A stretch of DNA of 32,489 nucleotides from an uncultured Clostridia bacterium (GTDB lineage Bacteria > Bacillota > Clostridia > TANB77 > CAG-508), in contig CALXFI010000013.1 of the NCBI GenBank assembly GCA_944387535.1, positions 1-32,489 on the forward strand. Reading direction: 5' to 3'. Position numbers and translations under genes: made by a program. Every line of letters starts with the position of its first letter. Within the stretch, counting starts at the first letter, position 1. Below are positions 14,383 through 23,919 of the stretch, in pieces. The notes beneath the pieces were generated by a model. That model made no database searches and was not told the origin of the DNA. It saw nothing but the letters and a program-made list of their open reading frames with translations.

Positions 14383-16182
14383 TTACAAAGGTAATATTAT
14401 AGTAAATGTGGTACCTTTACCAACTTCAGATTCAAAAGTAATATCTCCACCAAAGTGAGCTTTTATAGTAGAATAAGACATATAAAGACCAAGTCCTGTA
14501 CCATTTTTCCCCTTAGTTGTAACCATTTCTTTAAATAACTTATCCTTAACCTTTTTAGGTAAACCGCAGCCATAATCTTTCACAGAAATATATAGTTTAT
14601 TATCTTTTTTATTGACAATTAAATCAATATTTTGTTCAGTCTTTCCTTGATATGCTTGTATAGAATTTGCTATCATATTATTAATTACTTGAACTAAGCT
14701 ATTTACATCTCCGTGTAAGGTTGTATGTTCAGGTACATTTATAGATACGTTTAAATAAATTAATGCACTCTTTAATTCATGTTTCATTAGGATATCAACA
14801 CGTTTAACCAATTCTTCTATATCGAAATTAGTATCTTCAGCCTCTGACATTGTAACTGCTTGACCTTTTACAACAGTAATAATATCTGACATATAACTTG
14901 TATATTGCCTTATTTTATCAATCCACTCCATCATATCTTTTGCAATGTCGTGATGGTCTTGAGAGTTTACTTCTGGATCATCAATTGAAGAATCATATTC
15001 TTTGATTAAATCAGATAGCCCTTCAGTTGCTCCAGCTATAGACATAATAGGTGTTTTTAAGTTATGAGCAATACCTCCAATTAATTGTCCTAGAGAAGCT
15101 AAACGTTCACTTTCCATAAGCATATCTTGATTATCTTTAATTTTCTTTATATCTAAAACGTGTTGAGTGATATCTTTAAACAAAACCAAAACACCTATAA
15201 ATACCTTATTATTAAATAATGGACTAATTTCAACAATAAAATATTTATTAGCCTTTGTGTCATAATATTCTATCCTATATGTTTTCTTATCTTTTATAGA
15301 TTTATAAAAAGTAGCTTCAAAATTATCTAAATTTTTAGATGAATGTAGTAATTCAAAAATAGTCTTTTTACGTATATCTAAATCTTGAAGCTTAAATGTT
15401 CTTTTAAATGTATCATTATAATCTACAATATTATTGTTGGCATCTAAAACTAAATAACTATCTGACATTACATTGACAATCTTTTGAAGTGCTATTGGTG
15501 ATATGCTTAAGAAGTTTAATTTTAGTATTGCAAAAGCATAAAATAGCATGGCAACAACAAATGAAATAGGTGTTAAATATACGCTCATTTCAACTAATTT
15601 CAAGGTACCTAAAAAATTTATAACAATAGGAATAATAGTACCTAAAATAATCAAAATAGATTGTCTTGAAAATATACCAGATGTCTTTAAAGATGTTTGT
15701 ATTAGCATAAACATACTTATAAATAATAAAGCATAAGTATAAACAGAATGTACATAGAAATAAGGTCCTACAATACCTTGATCTATTCTAGGAGAAAATT
15801 TTACGAAGAATAGATGATGCCAAGGGTTTGTCCATAATACTAATAAAGAAATTACTGGTATTATAAATAAAAGTAAATAAACTTTTTGAAATTTTATTTT
15901 TGTATTTTTAAAAATTAAGGCAGTAAAAAATACCGCAACAGGTAAAAGACAAGTACCTATATAAATAAAATACTCAAAATCCATAGGGTCAATATCATAG
16001 TAACTGCATAGTATATCTTGTAAAGATACACCAAATGATATAATAAAAACACATATAAGCATTGCTAAAAAACTTTTTTGCAATTGAGCAAGAGGTCTTT
16101 TAGATAATACATAAAAAATAAGAAATACAATTGATAAAGTAGAAATAATCAAACAAGTAAGTGGTAAATTTATAGTATTCAT
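14383..16182 (-). CDS. Membrane sensor histidine kinase (7TM-PAS-HisKA-HATPase)
   Basis: A 599-residue protein. Residues about 1-225 form seven hydrophobic segments of the histidine-kinase N-terminal 7TM sensor type. A PAS domain at about 235-350 includes SYLVLDANNNIVDYNDTFKR. The dimerisation/phosphoacceptor region has GQLIGGIAHNLKTP with His at about 371. The ATPase domain at about 460-599 has NNMIANSIQAY (N box), DYGCGLP (G1) and GTGLGLYMS (G2). It should autophosphorylate in response to a membrane-associated or intracellular signal and pass phosphate to the HD-GYP regulator downstream. SD GGAGG lies 8 nt before the ATG. It starts 106 nt after the NRPS stop on the same strand, so it could be co-transcribed with the NRPS or have its own promoter in the dyad-rich gap. 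Confidence 0.93.
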   Translation of the reverse strand: MNTINLPLTCLIISTLSIVFLIFYVLSKRPLAQLQKSFLAMLICVFIISFGVSLQDILCSYYDIDPMDFEYFIYIGTCLLPVAVFFTALIFKNTKIKFQKVYLLLFIIPVISLLVLWTNPWHHLFFVKFSPRIDQGIVGPYFYVHSVYTYALLFISMFMLIQTSLKTSGIFSRQSILIILGTIIPIVINFLGTLKLVEMSVYLTPISFVVAMLFYAFAILKLNFLSISPIALQKIVNVMSDSYLVLDANNNIVDYNDTFKRTFKLQDLDIRKKTIFELLHSSKNLDNFEATFYKSIKDKKTYRIEYYDTKANKYFIVEISPLFNNKVFIGVLVLFKDITQHVLDIKKIKDNQDMLMESERLASLGQLIGGIAHNLKTPIMSIAGATEGLSDLIKEYDSSIDDPEVNSQDHHDIAKDMMEWIDKIRQYTSYMSDIITVVKGQAVTMSEAEDTNFDIEELVKRVDILMKHELKSALIYLNVSINVPEHTTLHGDVNSLVQVINNMIANSIQAYQGKTEQNIDLIVNKKDNKLYISVKDYGCGLPKKVKDKLFKEMVTTKGKNGTGLGLYMSYSTIKAHFGGDITFESEVGKGTTFTIILPL

Positions 16183-16211
16183 GCTTTTTCCTCCGTTTCT
16201 AAAAGATAATC

Positions 16212-16275
16212 TGAAAAAGATAAGTACATACTAAATTTAATAAATTAAATTAAAGTAAAATACATATCTTTTTCA
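16212..16275. repeat. Nested inverted repeats between NRPS and kinase
   Basis: Perfect 11-bp outer arms TGAAAAAGATA/TATCTTTTTCA (16212-16222, 16265-16275). Inside them is an inner dyad AATTTAA/TTAAATT. No U tail fits a simple terminator. It could be a regulator site or an mRNA-stabilising structure. Confidence 0.5.
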
Positions 16276-16288
16276 AATTTTATCAAAT

Positions 16289-19200
16289 CTATTTAAAGAA
16301 TTCAATCTTCTTAAAATAATTAATATATTTAATTAGATAATTTTTGTCAATTTCTTTCCAATAAAAACCAATATGATTTAGATATTTTTCTGTAAAACTA
16401 CAATCTAATTTAATTCTAGAAGTATAAATTAATTGTTTATCTTTATTTAAATCATGTATAATTCCAGAAAGAAGACCTTTTTTATTATCATCTTTTAATA
16501 ATTCATTTATAATATTGCTCATTTCATCATTAGAGACTGGTAATAATTTGTAACCCATATCATTTAAAGTATCTATAAGTAATTTGATAGGTAATAATTT
16601 TGTATCATAAATATGAAATACATTACAAGGGCTAGTGTAGTTAGCAATTTTTATTATAGCATTTGCGCATAAATCTACAGGAGTTAATTCAATTTCATGC
16701 TTAAAAGAGTAATCAGGAAATGCACCTATATTAATAAATGATTGTAATCTTTTTGCAAAAGCATTTTCCTCCACATTTCTTTGGAATTTGCCATCTGAAT
16801 ATCTATTGGTTATATTACCAATTCTAACAATTTGTGCGTTTAATCCATCTAAAATTGCTTCTAATACAATTCTTTCTGCTTCAAATTTGGTTATTGTATA
16901 AACATTATTTAATTTTTGTTTTATATATAAATCTCTTTCAGAAAATACAATTTTATCATTGATATTTTCTGGTGTTTCAACTACAGTTTCCTCTCTTTCA
17001 CCATTTCCAGAAATACTTATTGTTGAGACATGAATTAGCCTTTTTTTGAAAGACTTACAAATTTGAACGACATTATAAGTTCCTTCAACATTTATTTTTT
17101 CAAATAATTCTCTTTGGCCAAAATGCTTAACAATTGCACCAGAATTTATAACAGTTGTTACATTATTTTTTATAACATCTAGAGCTTCATCAGAAAGTCC
17201 AATATTTGGTTTAGAAATATCACCTTCTAATACATGTATTCTTTGTTTATATTTTTGGTAAAAACCATCTCCAAAGTAGTAAATAAGGGTATTTCTTAAT
17301 CTTTCACGAGGAATCATATTATCTTTTTGCCTAATAAGACAATAAATATCTCCATCATTATTCTTCAAAAATGAATATATTAAATGTGAACCCAAATAAC
17401 CGGTAACACCAATTAATAAAACATTTCCTATATCAACCTTTTCTATATTAGTTATATTTTCAATTGTATTTTTTGATAATAGATTATTTATTTTACTATA
17501 ATCATAAGCTTCTAATTTGCTTTCAGGTTTATAAGAGATTTTAGAAGCTAAATCTCTTATAGTAGGAAAATTAAATATATCAGCATATTCAAAATTAAAT
17601 CCTTCTTTTAAAGCCTCTATTTGCATATTAATAGCTAAAATAGAATCTCCACCTATATCAAAGAAATTGTCATCAATAGAGATAGAATTATTATGTAAAA
17701 GTTTTGACCATATATTTAATAATTTTTTCTCTTTAGCATTTAACTTTTCTTGTTTTATAGGAGTAGTAGTGTTGTTTAAATCAGGTAAAGGTAAAGCTTT
17801 TCTATCTATTTTCCTATTTATAGTATAAGGCATTTCTTTAAGCTTAATAAAATAAGTTGGAACCATATAATTAGGAAGAGATTTTCTTAAAAAGTCTCTT
17901 ACTTTATTTTCAGGGATATTTACATCTTTATCACAAACATAATATCCGCATAAAAATTCTCTTGATTCAAGTTCTACTTTGTTAACAACAGAAGCGGTTA
18001 TTCCTTTGATGCTTTCCATCTTTGATTCTATTTCGCCAAGTTCTATTCTTAATCCACGTAGTTTTACCTGATTATCAATTCTACCAAGACATTGTACTTT
18101 TCCATCAAAAGTCCATCTACCAATATCACCAGATTTATACATTTTCCCTTCACCAAATGGATTATCTAAAAATCTTTCTTTAGTCATTTCTGGTTTATTT
18201 AGGTAACCTAAACCAACTTGAATTCCAGAAATATATATTTCTCCGACAACTCCAATAGGTAATCTATTACCATTTTTATCTAATATATGTATTTTAGTGT
18301 TCATAATAGGTGGTCCTATTGTAATTTTATCTTCACCATTTAAATTTTGTACATTTGATAAAACTGTTATTTCGCTAGGACCGTAAATGTTATAAATGGT
18401 AACGCCAGGAGAAAGTTCTCTTAAATCTTTTACAAATTTTTCTGGTAATGGTTCTCCACCAAAAACCATATGTTTAATATTAGATAAGCCGGAAGGATTT
18501 AATCTATTATCATAGTTGATTTTCATAAGGCTAGGAGTTACAGTCATAACGTCAGCACCGTATTTTTTTATCAAAGCATCTAATAATATTGGATTTCTAT
18601 GCTCTGCGTTATTTGCAAGTAATACTTTCATACCATGAGTTAATGATACAAAAATTTCATATACAAATATGTCAAAAGGCGTTGAGGTAACTGATGCTAT
18701 ACAGTGTTTGTTTCCTTCTTTTAAATAGTCAAGAACTAAGGTCATAGCTTTAACCATATTAGCAAAACCAACTTGATGTAATAAAACACCCTTTGGTACG
18801 CCTGTAGAGCCAGAAGTATATATTACGTAAGATAAATCAAAAGGATCTACTTTAACATTTGGATTATCAAAATTTCTATTATATAAGTCATTATCAAGGT
18901 CTACTTCTATAATATTATTTGTGTTTTCAATTTTATCCCTTAAAGCTCTTTGTACAAGAACATATTGAGCTTTACTGTTTTCTAAATAATACTTAGTTCT
19001 GTCTTGTGGATAAGTAGGGTCCAAATTTAGAAAAGCAGCACCAGCTTTTAAAATTCCAAACATACTAACAATTGTTTCTAAAGAACGATTAGCCATAATA
19101 GCTACAATATCGTTAGGTTTAACACCGATATTAATCAAATGATGAGCTAAACTATTAGCTTTTTTGTTTAATTCAGAATATGTAAGTGTTTTATTGTCAC

Positions 19201-22200
19201 AAATCACAGCTACATTATTTTCATTTTGCTTAACCACGTTTTCAAAAATAGAAACTACAGTATCATCATTAATTTCACCATCAGTGTTATTGTAAAGTGA
19301 TAATAACATGTCTTCTTTTTTGGTGATAATATTTATATCATCTAAAGAAGTAGATAAATTGCTAGTTAAGTTTTCTAGTAAAAACATATAATGTTCAAAA
19401 ATACTTTTAATTGTTTCTTCATTAAACAAATCAGTATTATATTCAAAGTTAATTCCATAAGTACTTGGGTCAATTTCAATATTTAAATTGAATTTTGCAT
19501 ATGATATTTTAGAAGCAATAGTTTTTATTTTATTACCAGTTAATGATTTATTGTTATTTTCATTTTGATAAGAAAATACAACATCAAATAAAGAACTATT
19601 TGCAGGTATTTTTAAGTCTTTTACTAACATATCATATGGATAAGGTTGATTAGATAATGAGTCTAATACTAATGATTTTACCTTATTTAAAAATTCTTCT
19701 AATTTAATTTTACCATCAATACTTATATTTAAAGCAACATTATTTACAAACATACCAATCATGTTTTTTAATTGAGATGAATATCGTGCTTCTATTGGAG
19801 AACCAACGATAATGTTTTCTTGACCAGTATATCTATATAATAGAACATATAAAATTGATAGGAAGATCATATAATTAGACATACCATATTTTTTCGCTAA
19901 TGTTGAAACTGAGTCAAATAGATTTTGTGGTATTTTGTAATAAACTTTATTACCATTATATGATTTTTTGTCACCAGGCTGATTATCATATGGCAAGTTT
20001 ATAATAGGTATTTCATAATTTTTAAATCTCTTATTCCAGTAATTTTTAACAGGTAAAATATTTTCGCTATTTAAATAATCATTTTCCCATACAGAATAAT
20101 CTTTATATTCAATATCTGAGTCTTCAATGTTTTTACCATTATATAAATCATAAAATTCAGAAATTAAAATATTTAAAGATGTTCCATCCATTATTATATG
20201 ATGTGTATCTATTAGTATTAGAGAAGAATTATTAATATAATGCAATTCAACTCTAAGTAAAGGTGCAAAATCTAAATCAAAAGCTTTTGGAAAATTATTT
20301 ACAATAGTTTGTATATCACTATCTAATACAATTCCATCATCATAAAATTTAACTTTGATTTTACAACTATCTAAAACAAATTGCTTAACTTCTCCATTAG
20401 AAGTTGAAAAATAAGTTCTAAAAACACTATTTTTTTCAATAATCTTGTTAAATATATTTTCTACTGTTTTAACATCTAAAAGTTTATCTATAATAATTCC
20501 ACCACTAATATTGTATAAAAGAGAAGAGCTAGCCATTTTTGAAGCATAATATATTCTCTTTTGGGCAGATGACAAAGGATAATTAGCCTCTTTAGATGTT
20601 TTAGGAATATTATAAATATTAAAATCTGTACTTTTTTGTTTATCTAAAAATAGAGCTAATTTTGAAATTGTATTATGTTTAAATAAATTAGTTACAGTTA
20701 AATTAATTTTAAATTCATAATATATATCTAAAGAAAGTCTAATAGCTAACAAGGAATCCATTCCTAGTTCAAAAAAGTCATCATATATAGAAACATTATC
20801 TAGATTTAGTAATGAACATATCATATTATGTAATTTAATCTCAGTTAATGTTGAAGGTTTAACATAAGTTATTGGTTTTATATCTATATAAGGTAGATTT
20901 TTTCTGTCTATTTTTCCATTAGGAGTAAGTGGCAATTTATCTAGCACTATTATATGATTAGGAATCATGTAATAAGGCAATAAATCAGATAATTGATGTT
21001 TTATATAATCAGGTGTAATCATAGAGCTAGATGTTGCAACATAGGAACAAATAGCAGGCACATCATTTATCTTTTTAAAGATAGTAACTGAGTTTGTAAC
21101 ATCTTCTATATTTTTAATTGTATTATTAATTTCATTTAATTCAACTCTGTGACCACGATATTTTATTTGAGAGTCATTTCTTCCAATAAAAGATATAAAT
21201 CCTGCTTTATCCCAAAAACCTATATCTCCAGTTTTATAAATCAAACTACTTGATAAAGAAGAGATATGTACAAATGATTTTTTTGTCATTTCAGGATTAT
21301 TTAAATATCCTTTTGAAACACTTGCACCAGTAATACAGATTTCTCCAGGAAGGCCAACTGGTTGTAAATTATTTAAAAAGTTCAATATATAAATATTGTT
21401 ATTTTTTAAAGGATATCCAATTGGTACTGTAGAATTTTCTTTAGTATAATGATAAACGTAAAAAGTAGAGCATATTGTAGCCTCAGAAGGCCCATATCCG
21501 TTAACAATTTCTATATCTTTATTCAACTCATAGAAATGATTCAAAGTAGAATTTTTAATTGTTTCTACACCAACAGATAATTTATTAATTGTAAAATTCC
21601 TGTTATTAATTTTTACAAAGTTATAAATATCATCTAATATATTAGGTGGTATAAAAGAAAATGTTATATTATGTTCTTCTAAAATATCAATTAACAAAGG
21701 AATATTTGTTAAAGTATTTTTTGGATATAGCACTAAAGTAGCTCCAAAACATAAAGGTGTAAATAATTCCTGAACACTTGCATCAAAAGATATGTTAGCT
21801 ACAGATAAACAATTATCTTCATGGCTAAACTTATTTTCAAAACAATCATTTAAATTATAAATAAAATTAATTAAATTAGAATGTGTTATAGGAACACCTT
21901 TAGGTTTTCCAGTAGAGCCAGATGTATAGATAACATAACAAAAGTCATCTGGTGAAATTGATATATTTAAGTTGTTGTTATCAAAAGACTCTAAATCAAT
22001 TTTTTTAGGGGTTACAGTAGTTATATTTTCTATTTCTATATCTTTATCTGTTACCAATATTTTAGAATTACTATCGCTTAAAATATAAGTTACTCTTTCT
22101 ATTGGATAATCTGGGTGCATAGGTAAATAAGCTCCGCCAATTTTTTGAATTGCTAAAATAGATATAATAAACCAGTCAGACTTATTCATATAAACACCGA

Positions 22201-23728
22201 CAATATCTTTTGCTTTCGCACCTTTAGATAGTAGATATCTTGCAAATCTATTTACAATGTCATTTAACTCTGCATATGTATATACTTTATCTTTATAAAT
22301 CAAAGCATTTTCATTTGGATATTTAATAACCATATCTTCAAAAAGTTTGATTATATTAGAATCAAGAGGACATGCTAAAGTACGATTATTAAATTCATTT
22401 AAGATTTGAGATTTTTCTTTATCTGTAATACACTCAATATCTTTTATAAGAATAGAGTTATTAGACAAAACCTCAGAAATAATCTTTAAAATACGTAAAT
22501 GCCAAGAGTTAACTTCTTCTTTAGAATATTTATCAATTAAATAATCATAATCAACTCTCAAAGTACCTGTATCATTAAGGTCATATAAATTAATTGCAAC
22601 TTCATCAATAGCTGTTCCATTAAAAGCCCAATTAGTTTCATAACTATTAGCATCTTCAGAAGCTCTTGTGATTTGATAAGACACAGAAATATTGTATAAG
22701 TTAGAGATAGAATCGTTTTGTTTTCTTATATCTTCAACAATACTACCATAAGAGTATTTCTGATGTCTAAAAATAGACATTATATCAACTGTATTTTTTG
22801 TAGCAAAATCTAAAAATGAAACATCAGGTACTACATGTGCACGGAAAGGAATTGTAGATATAAACATACCAGTAGAATTCTTTTCCCTAAAATTAGTTCT
22901 ATTTAAAATTGGTGATCCAATAGCGAAGTCATCTGTATTAGTTGAATTGGCAACAAAAATGGATATTATAGACATAAAGAAAGAATATACTGATAATTTA
23001 TTAGTTTTACAGTATTCATTAATTTTGTTCATCATATTTTGGTCAATATGGTAAGTGTCTCTTGTTGCCTGACGAGAAGAAGTTAAATTGTTTGATTTCC
23101 TACTTATAGAAGGAATAGAAACAACATTAGAAAAGTCAGATAAATAACTTTCCCAAAATTCTTTATCTTTTTGACATTTGTTACTATTACTATAATTTTC
23201 TGAAGAATTTATGAAATCTACATAAGAAAATGTAGGAGAATCATATTCAGTATTATTAAGTAATGAGTGATATATTTTAACAATTTCTGTTATTGTAATT
23301 CCTTGAGACCAAGAGTCAGAAATAATATGATGGATATTTAATACTACTGCTACATATCCATTTGGAAATAAAGCTAATTTAAATTTAAAAAGAGGCGAAT
23401 TTAATAAAGTAAATTTCTCTTTTACCATAGAATTTTCTAAATTTCTAAAATCTTCCATAGAAGAAACATTAACAACCTCGATATCAAAAGGTTGATAATC
23501 AACAAAATATTGTACCGGAACACCATTTTCAAGTGTCAATTGAATTCTAAAGCTATCATTTTTGCTAACTAATATATTTATAGCTTTTTTTAGTAAATCA
23601 ATATTAATATTTTCCTTAATAAGTCCAGAGCCACAAATATTACAAATATTGGTGTCAGAATAATAAACTTCCATATTCCAAATATTTTTTTGTGGGTTGG
23701 TTAAACCATAAACATCCTTTTTTAACAT
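16289..23728 (-). CDS. Dimodular NRPS, C-A-T-C-A-T-R (predicted peptide aldehyde synthetase)
   Basis: A 2479-residue single-chain assembly line. C1 is at about 5-430 (HHIISDS at 133-139; the usual DG is DS). A1 is about 460-950 (YTSGSTGKPKG about 602; NGYGPSE; KIDRK). T1 is about 960-1030 (Ppant Ser in LGMDSLLAI). C2 is about 1045-1480 (canonical HHIIMDG about 1180). A2 is about 1500-2000 (YTSGSTGVPKG about 1640). T2 is about 2005-2075 (IGGDSILAI). The terminal thioester reductase is about 2105-2479 (GVTGYLGSHL; YTITK). A C domain on the first module implies an acylated first residue, and the R domain implies NAD(P)H-dependent release as an aldehyde or alcohol. No PPTase lies in the window. 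ATG 23728 fits AGGTG 6 nt upstream; the GTG at 23737 is less likely. It has a consensus promoter and is divergent from an acyl ligase. Substrates are not known. Confidence 0.96.
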   Translation of the reverse strand: MLKKDVYGLTNPQKNIWNMEVYYSDTNICNICGSGLIKENINIDLLKKAINILVSKNDSFRIQLTLENGVPVQYFVDYQPFDIEVVNVSSMEDFRNLENSMVKEKFTLLNSPLFKFKLALFPNGYVAVVLNIHHIISDSWSQGITITEIVKIYHSLLNNTEYDSPTFSYVDFINSSENYSNSNKCQKDKEFWESYLSDFSNVVSIPSISRKSNNLTSSRQATRDTYHIDQNMMNKINEYCKTNKLSVYSFFMSIISIFVANSTNTDDFAIGSPILNRTNFREKNSTGMFISTIPFRAHVVPDVSFLDFATKNTVDIMSIFRHQKYSYGSIVEDIRKQNDSISNLYNISVSYQITRASEDANSYETNWAFNGTAIDEVAINLYDLNDTGTLRVDYDYLIDKYSKEEVNSWHLRILKIISEVLSNNSILIKDIECITDKEKSQILNEFNNRTLACPLDSNIIKLFEDMVIKYPNENALIYKDKVYTYAELNDIVNRFARYLLSKGAKAKDIVGVYMNKSDWFIISILAIQKIGGAYLPMHPDYPIERVTYILSDSNSKILVTDKDIEIENITTVTPKKIDLESFDNNNLNISISPDDFCYVIYTSGSTGKPKGVPITHSNLINFIYNLNDCFENKFSHEDNCLSVANISFDASVQELFTPLCFGATLVLYPKNTLTNIPLLIDILEEHNITFSFIPPNILDDIYNFVKINNRNFTINKLSVGVETIKNSTLNHFYELNKDIEIVNGYGPSEATICSTFYVYHYTKENSTVPIGYPLKNNNIYILNFLNNLQPVGLPGEICITGASVSKGYLNNPEMTKKSFVHISSLSSSLIYKTGDIGFWDKAGFISFIGRNDSQIKYRGHRVELNEINNTIKNIEDVTNSVTIFKKINDVPAICSYVATSSSMITPDYIKHQLSDLLPYYMIPNHIIVLDKLPLTPNGKIDRKNLPYIDIKPITYVKPSTLTEIKLHNMICSLLNLDNVSIYDDFFELGMDSLLAIRLSLDIYYEFKINLTVTNLFKHNTISKLALFLDKQKSTDFNIYNIPKTSKEANYPLSSAQKRIYYASKMASSSLLYNISGGIIIDKLLDVKTVENIFNKIIEKNSVFRTYFSTSNGEVKQFVLDSCKIKVKFYDDGIVLDSDIQTIVNNFPKAFDLDFAPLLRVELHYINNSSLILIDTHHIIMDGTSLNILISEFYDLYNGKNIEDSDIEYKDYSVWENDYLNSENILPVKNYWNKRFKNYEIPIINLPYDNQPGDKKSYNGNKVYYKIPQNLFDSVSTLAKKYGMSNYMIFLSILYVLLYRYTGQENIIVGSPIEARYSSQLKNMIGMFVNNVALNISIDGKIKLEEFLNKVKSLVLDSLSNQPYPYDMLVKDLKIPANSSLFDVVFSYQNENNNKSLTGNKIKTIASKISYAKFNLNIEIDPSTYGINFEYNTDLFNEETIKSIFEHYMFLLENLTSNLSTSLDDINIITKKEDMLLSLYNNTDGEINDDTVVSIFENVVKQNENNVAVICDNKTLTYSELNKKANSLAHHLINIGVKPNDIVAIMANRSLETIVSMFGILKAGAAFLNLDPTYPQDRTKYYLENSKAQYVLVQRALRDKIENTNNIIEVDLDNDLYNRNFDNPNVKVDPFDLSYVIYTSGSTGVPKGVLLHQVGFANMVKAMTLVLDYLKEGNKHCIASVTSTPFDIFVYEIFVSLTHGMKVLLANNAEHRNPILLDALIKKYGADVMTVTPSLMKINYDNRLNPSGLSNIKHMVFGGEPLPEKFVKDLRELSPGVTIYNIYGPSEITVLSNVQNLNGEDKITIGPPIMNTKIHILDKNGNRLPIGVVGEIYISGIQVGLGYLNKPEMTKERFLDNPFGEGKMYKSGDIGRWTFDGKVQCLGRIDNQVKLRGLRIELGEIESKMESIKGITASVVNKVELESREFLCGYYVCDKDVNIPENKVRDFLRKSLPNYMVPTYFIKLKEMPYTINRKIDRKALPLPDLNNTTTPIKQEKLNAKEKKLLNIWSKLLHNNSISIDDNFFDIGGDSILAINMQIEALKEGFNFEYADIFNFPTIRDLASKISYKPESKLEAYDYSKINNLLSKNTIENITNIEKVDIGNVLLIGVTGYLGSHLIYSFLKNNDGDIYCLIRQKDNMIPRERLRNTLIYYFGDGFYQKYKQRIHVLEGDISKPNIGLSDEALDVIKNNVTTVINSGAIVKHFGQRELFEKINVEGTYNVVQICKSFKKRLIHVSTISISGNGEREETVVETPENINDKIVFSERDLYIKQKLNNVYTITKFEAERIVLEAILDGLNAQIVRIGNITNRYSDGKFQRNVEENAFAKRLQSFINIGAFPDYSFKHEIELTPVDLCANAIIKIANYTSPCNVFHIYDTKLLPIKLLIDTLNDMGYKLLPVSNDEMSNIINELLKDDNKKGLLSGIIHDLNKDKQLIYTSRIKLDCSFTEKYLNHIGFYWKEIDKNYLIKYINYFKKIEFFK

Positions 23729-23766
23729 ATTTCTCACCTACATTAAAAATATTTTAATCTAGAAAA

Positions 23767-23795
23767 ATTATATTTTTTTTGTCGTAAATTGTCAA
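23767..23795 (-). promoter_or_regulatory. Consensus promoter of the NRPS
   Basis: On the minus strand: perfect TTGACA (23795-23790), 17-nt spacer, perfect TATAAT (23772-23767). A full-consensus promoter suggests substantial expression unless repressed. The leader would be about 32 nt. Confidence 0.85.
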
Positions 23796-23866
23796 GAGAT
23801 TTAATTTATATATTTTATTTGATTTTAGATACAATTTTAAGCTAGGGAAACTTTAGTAAGAAAAGA

Positions 23867-23893
23867 TTGAAAAAAATAGAAATTTGTTATAAA
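23867..23893 (+). promoter_or_regulatory. Promoter of the acyl ligase
   Basis: TTGAAA (23867-23872), a short 15-nt spacer, and TATAAA (23888-23893) with TGT before it (extended -10). It lies back to back with the NRPS promoter, about 70 nt apart. Confidence 0.5.
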
Positions 23894-23919
23894 ATTGCAA
23901 TTAAAAGGAGGTAATGCAT

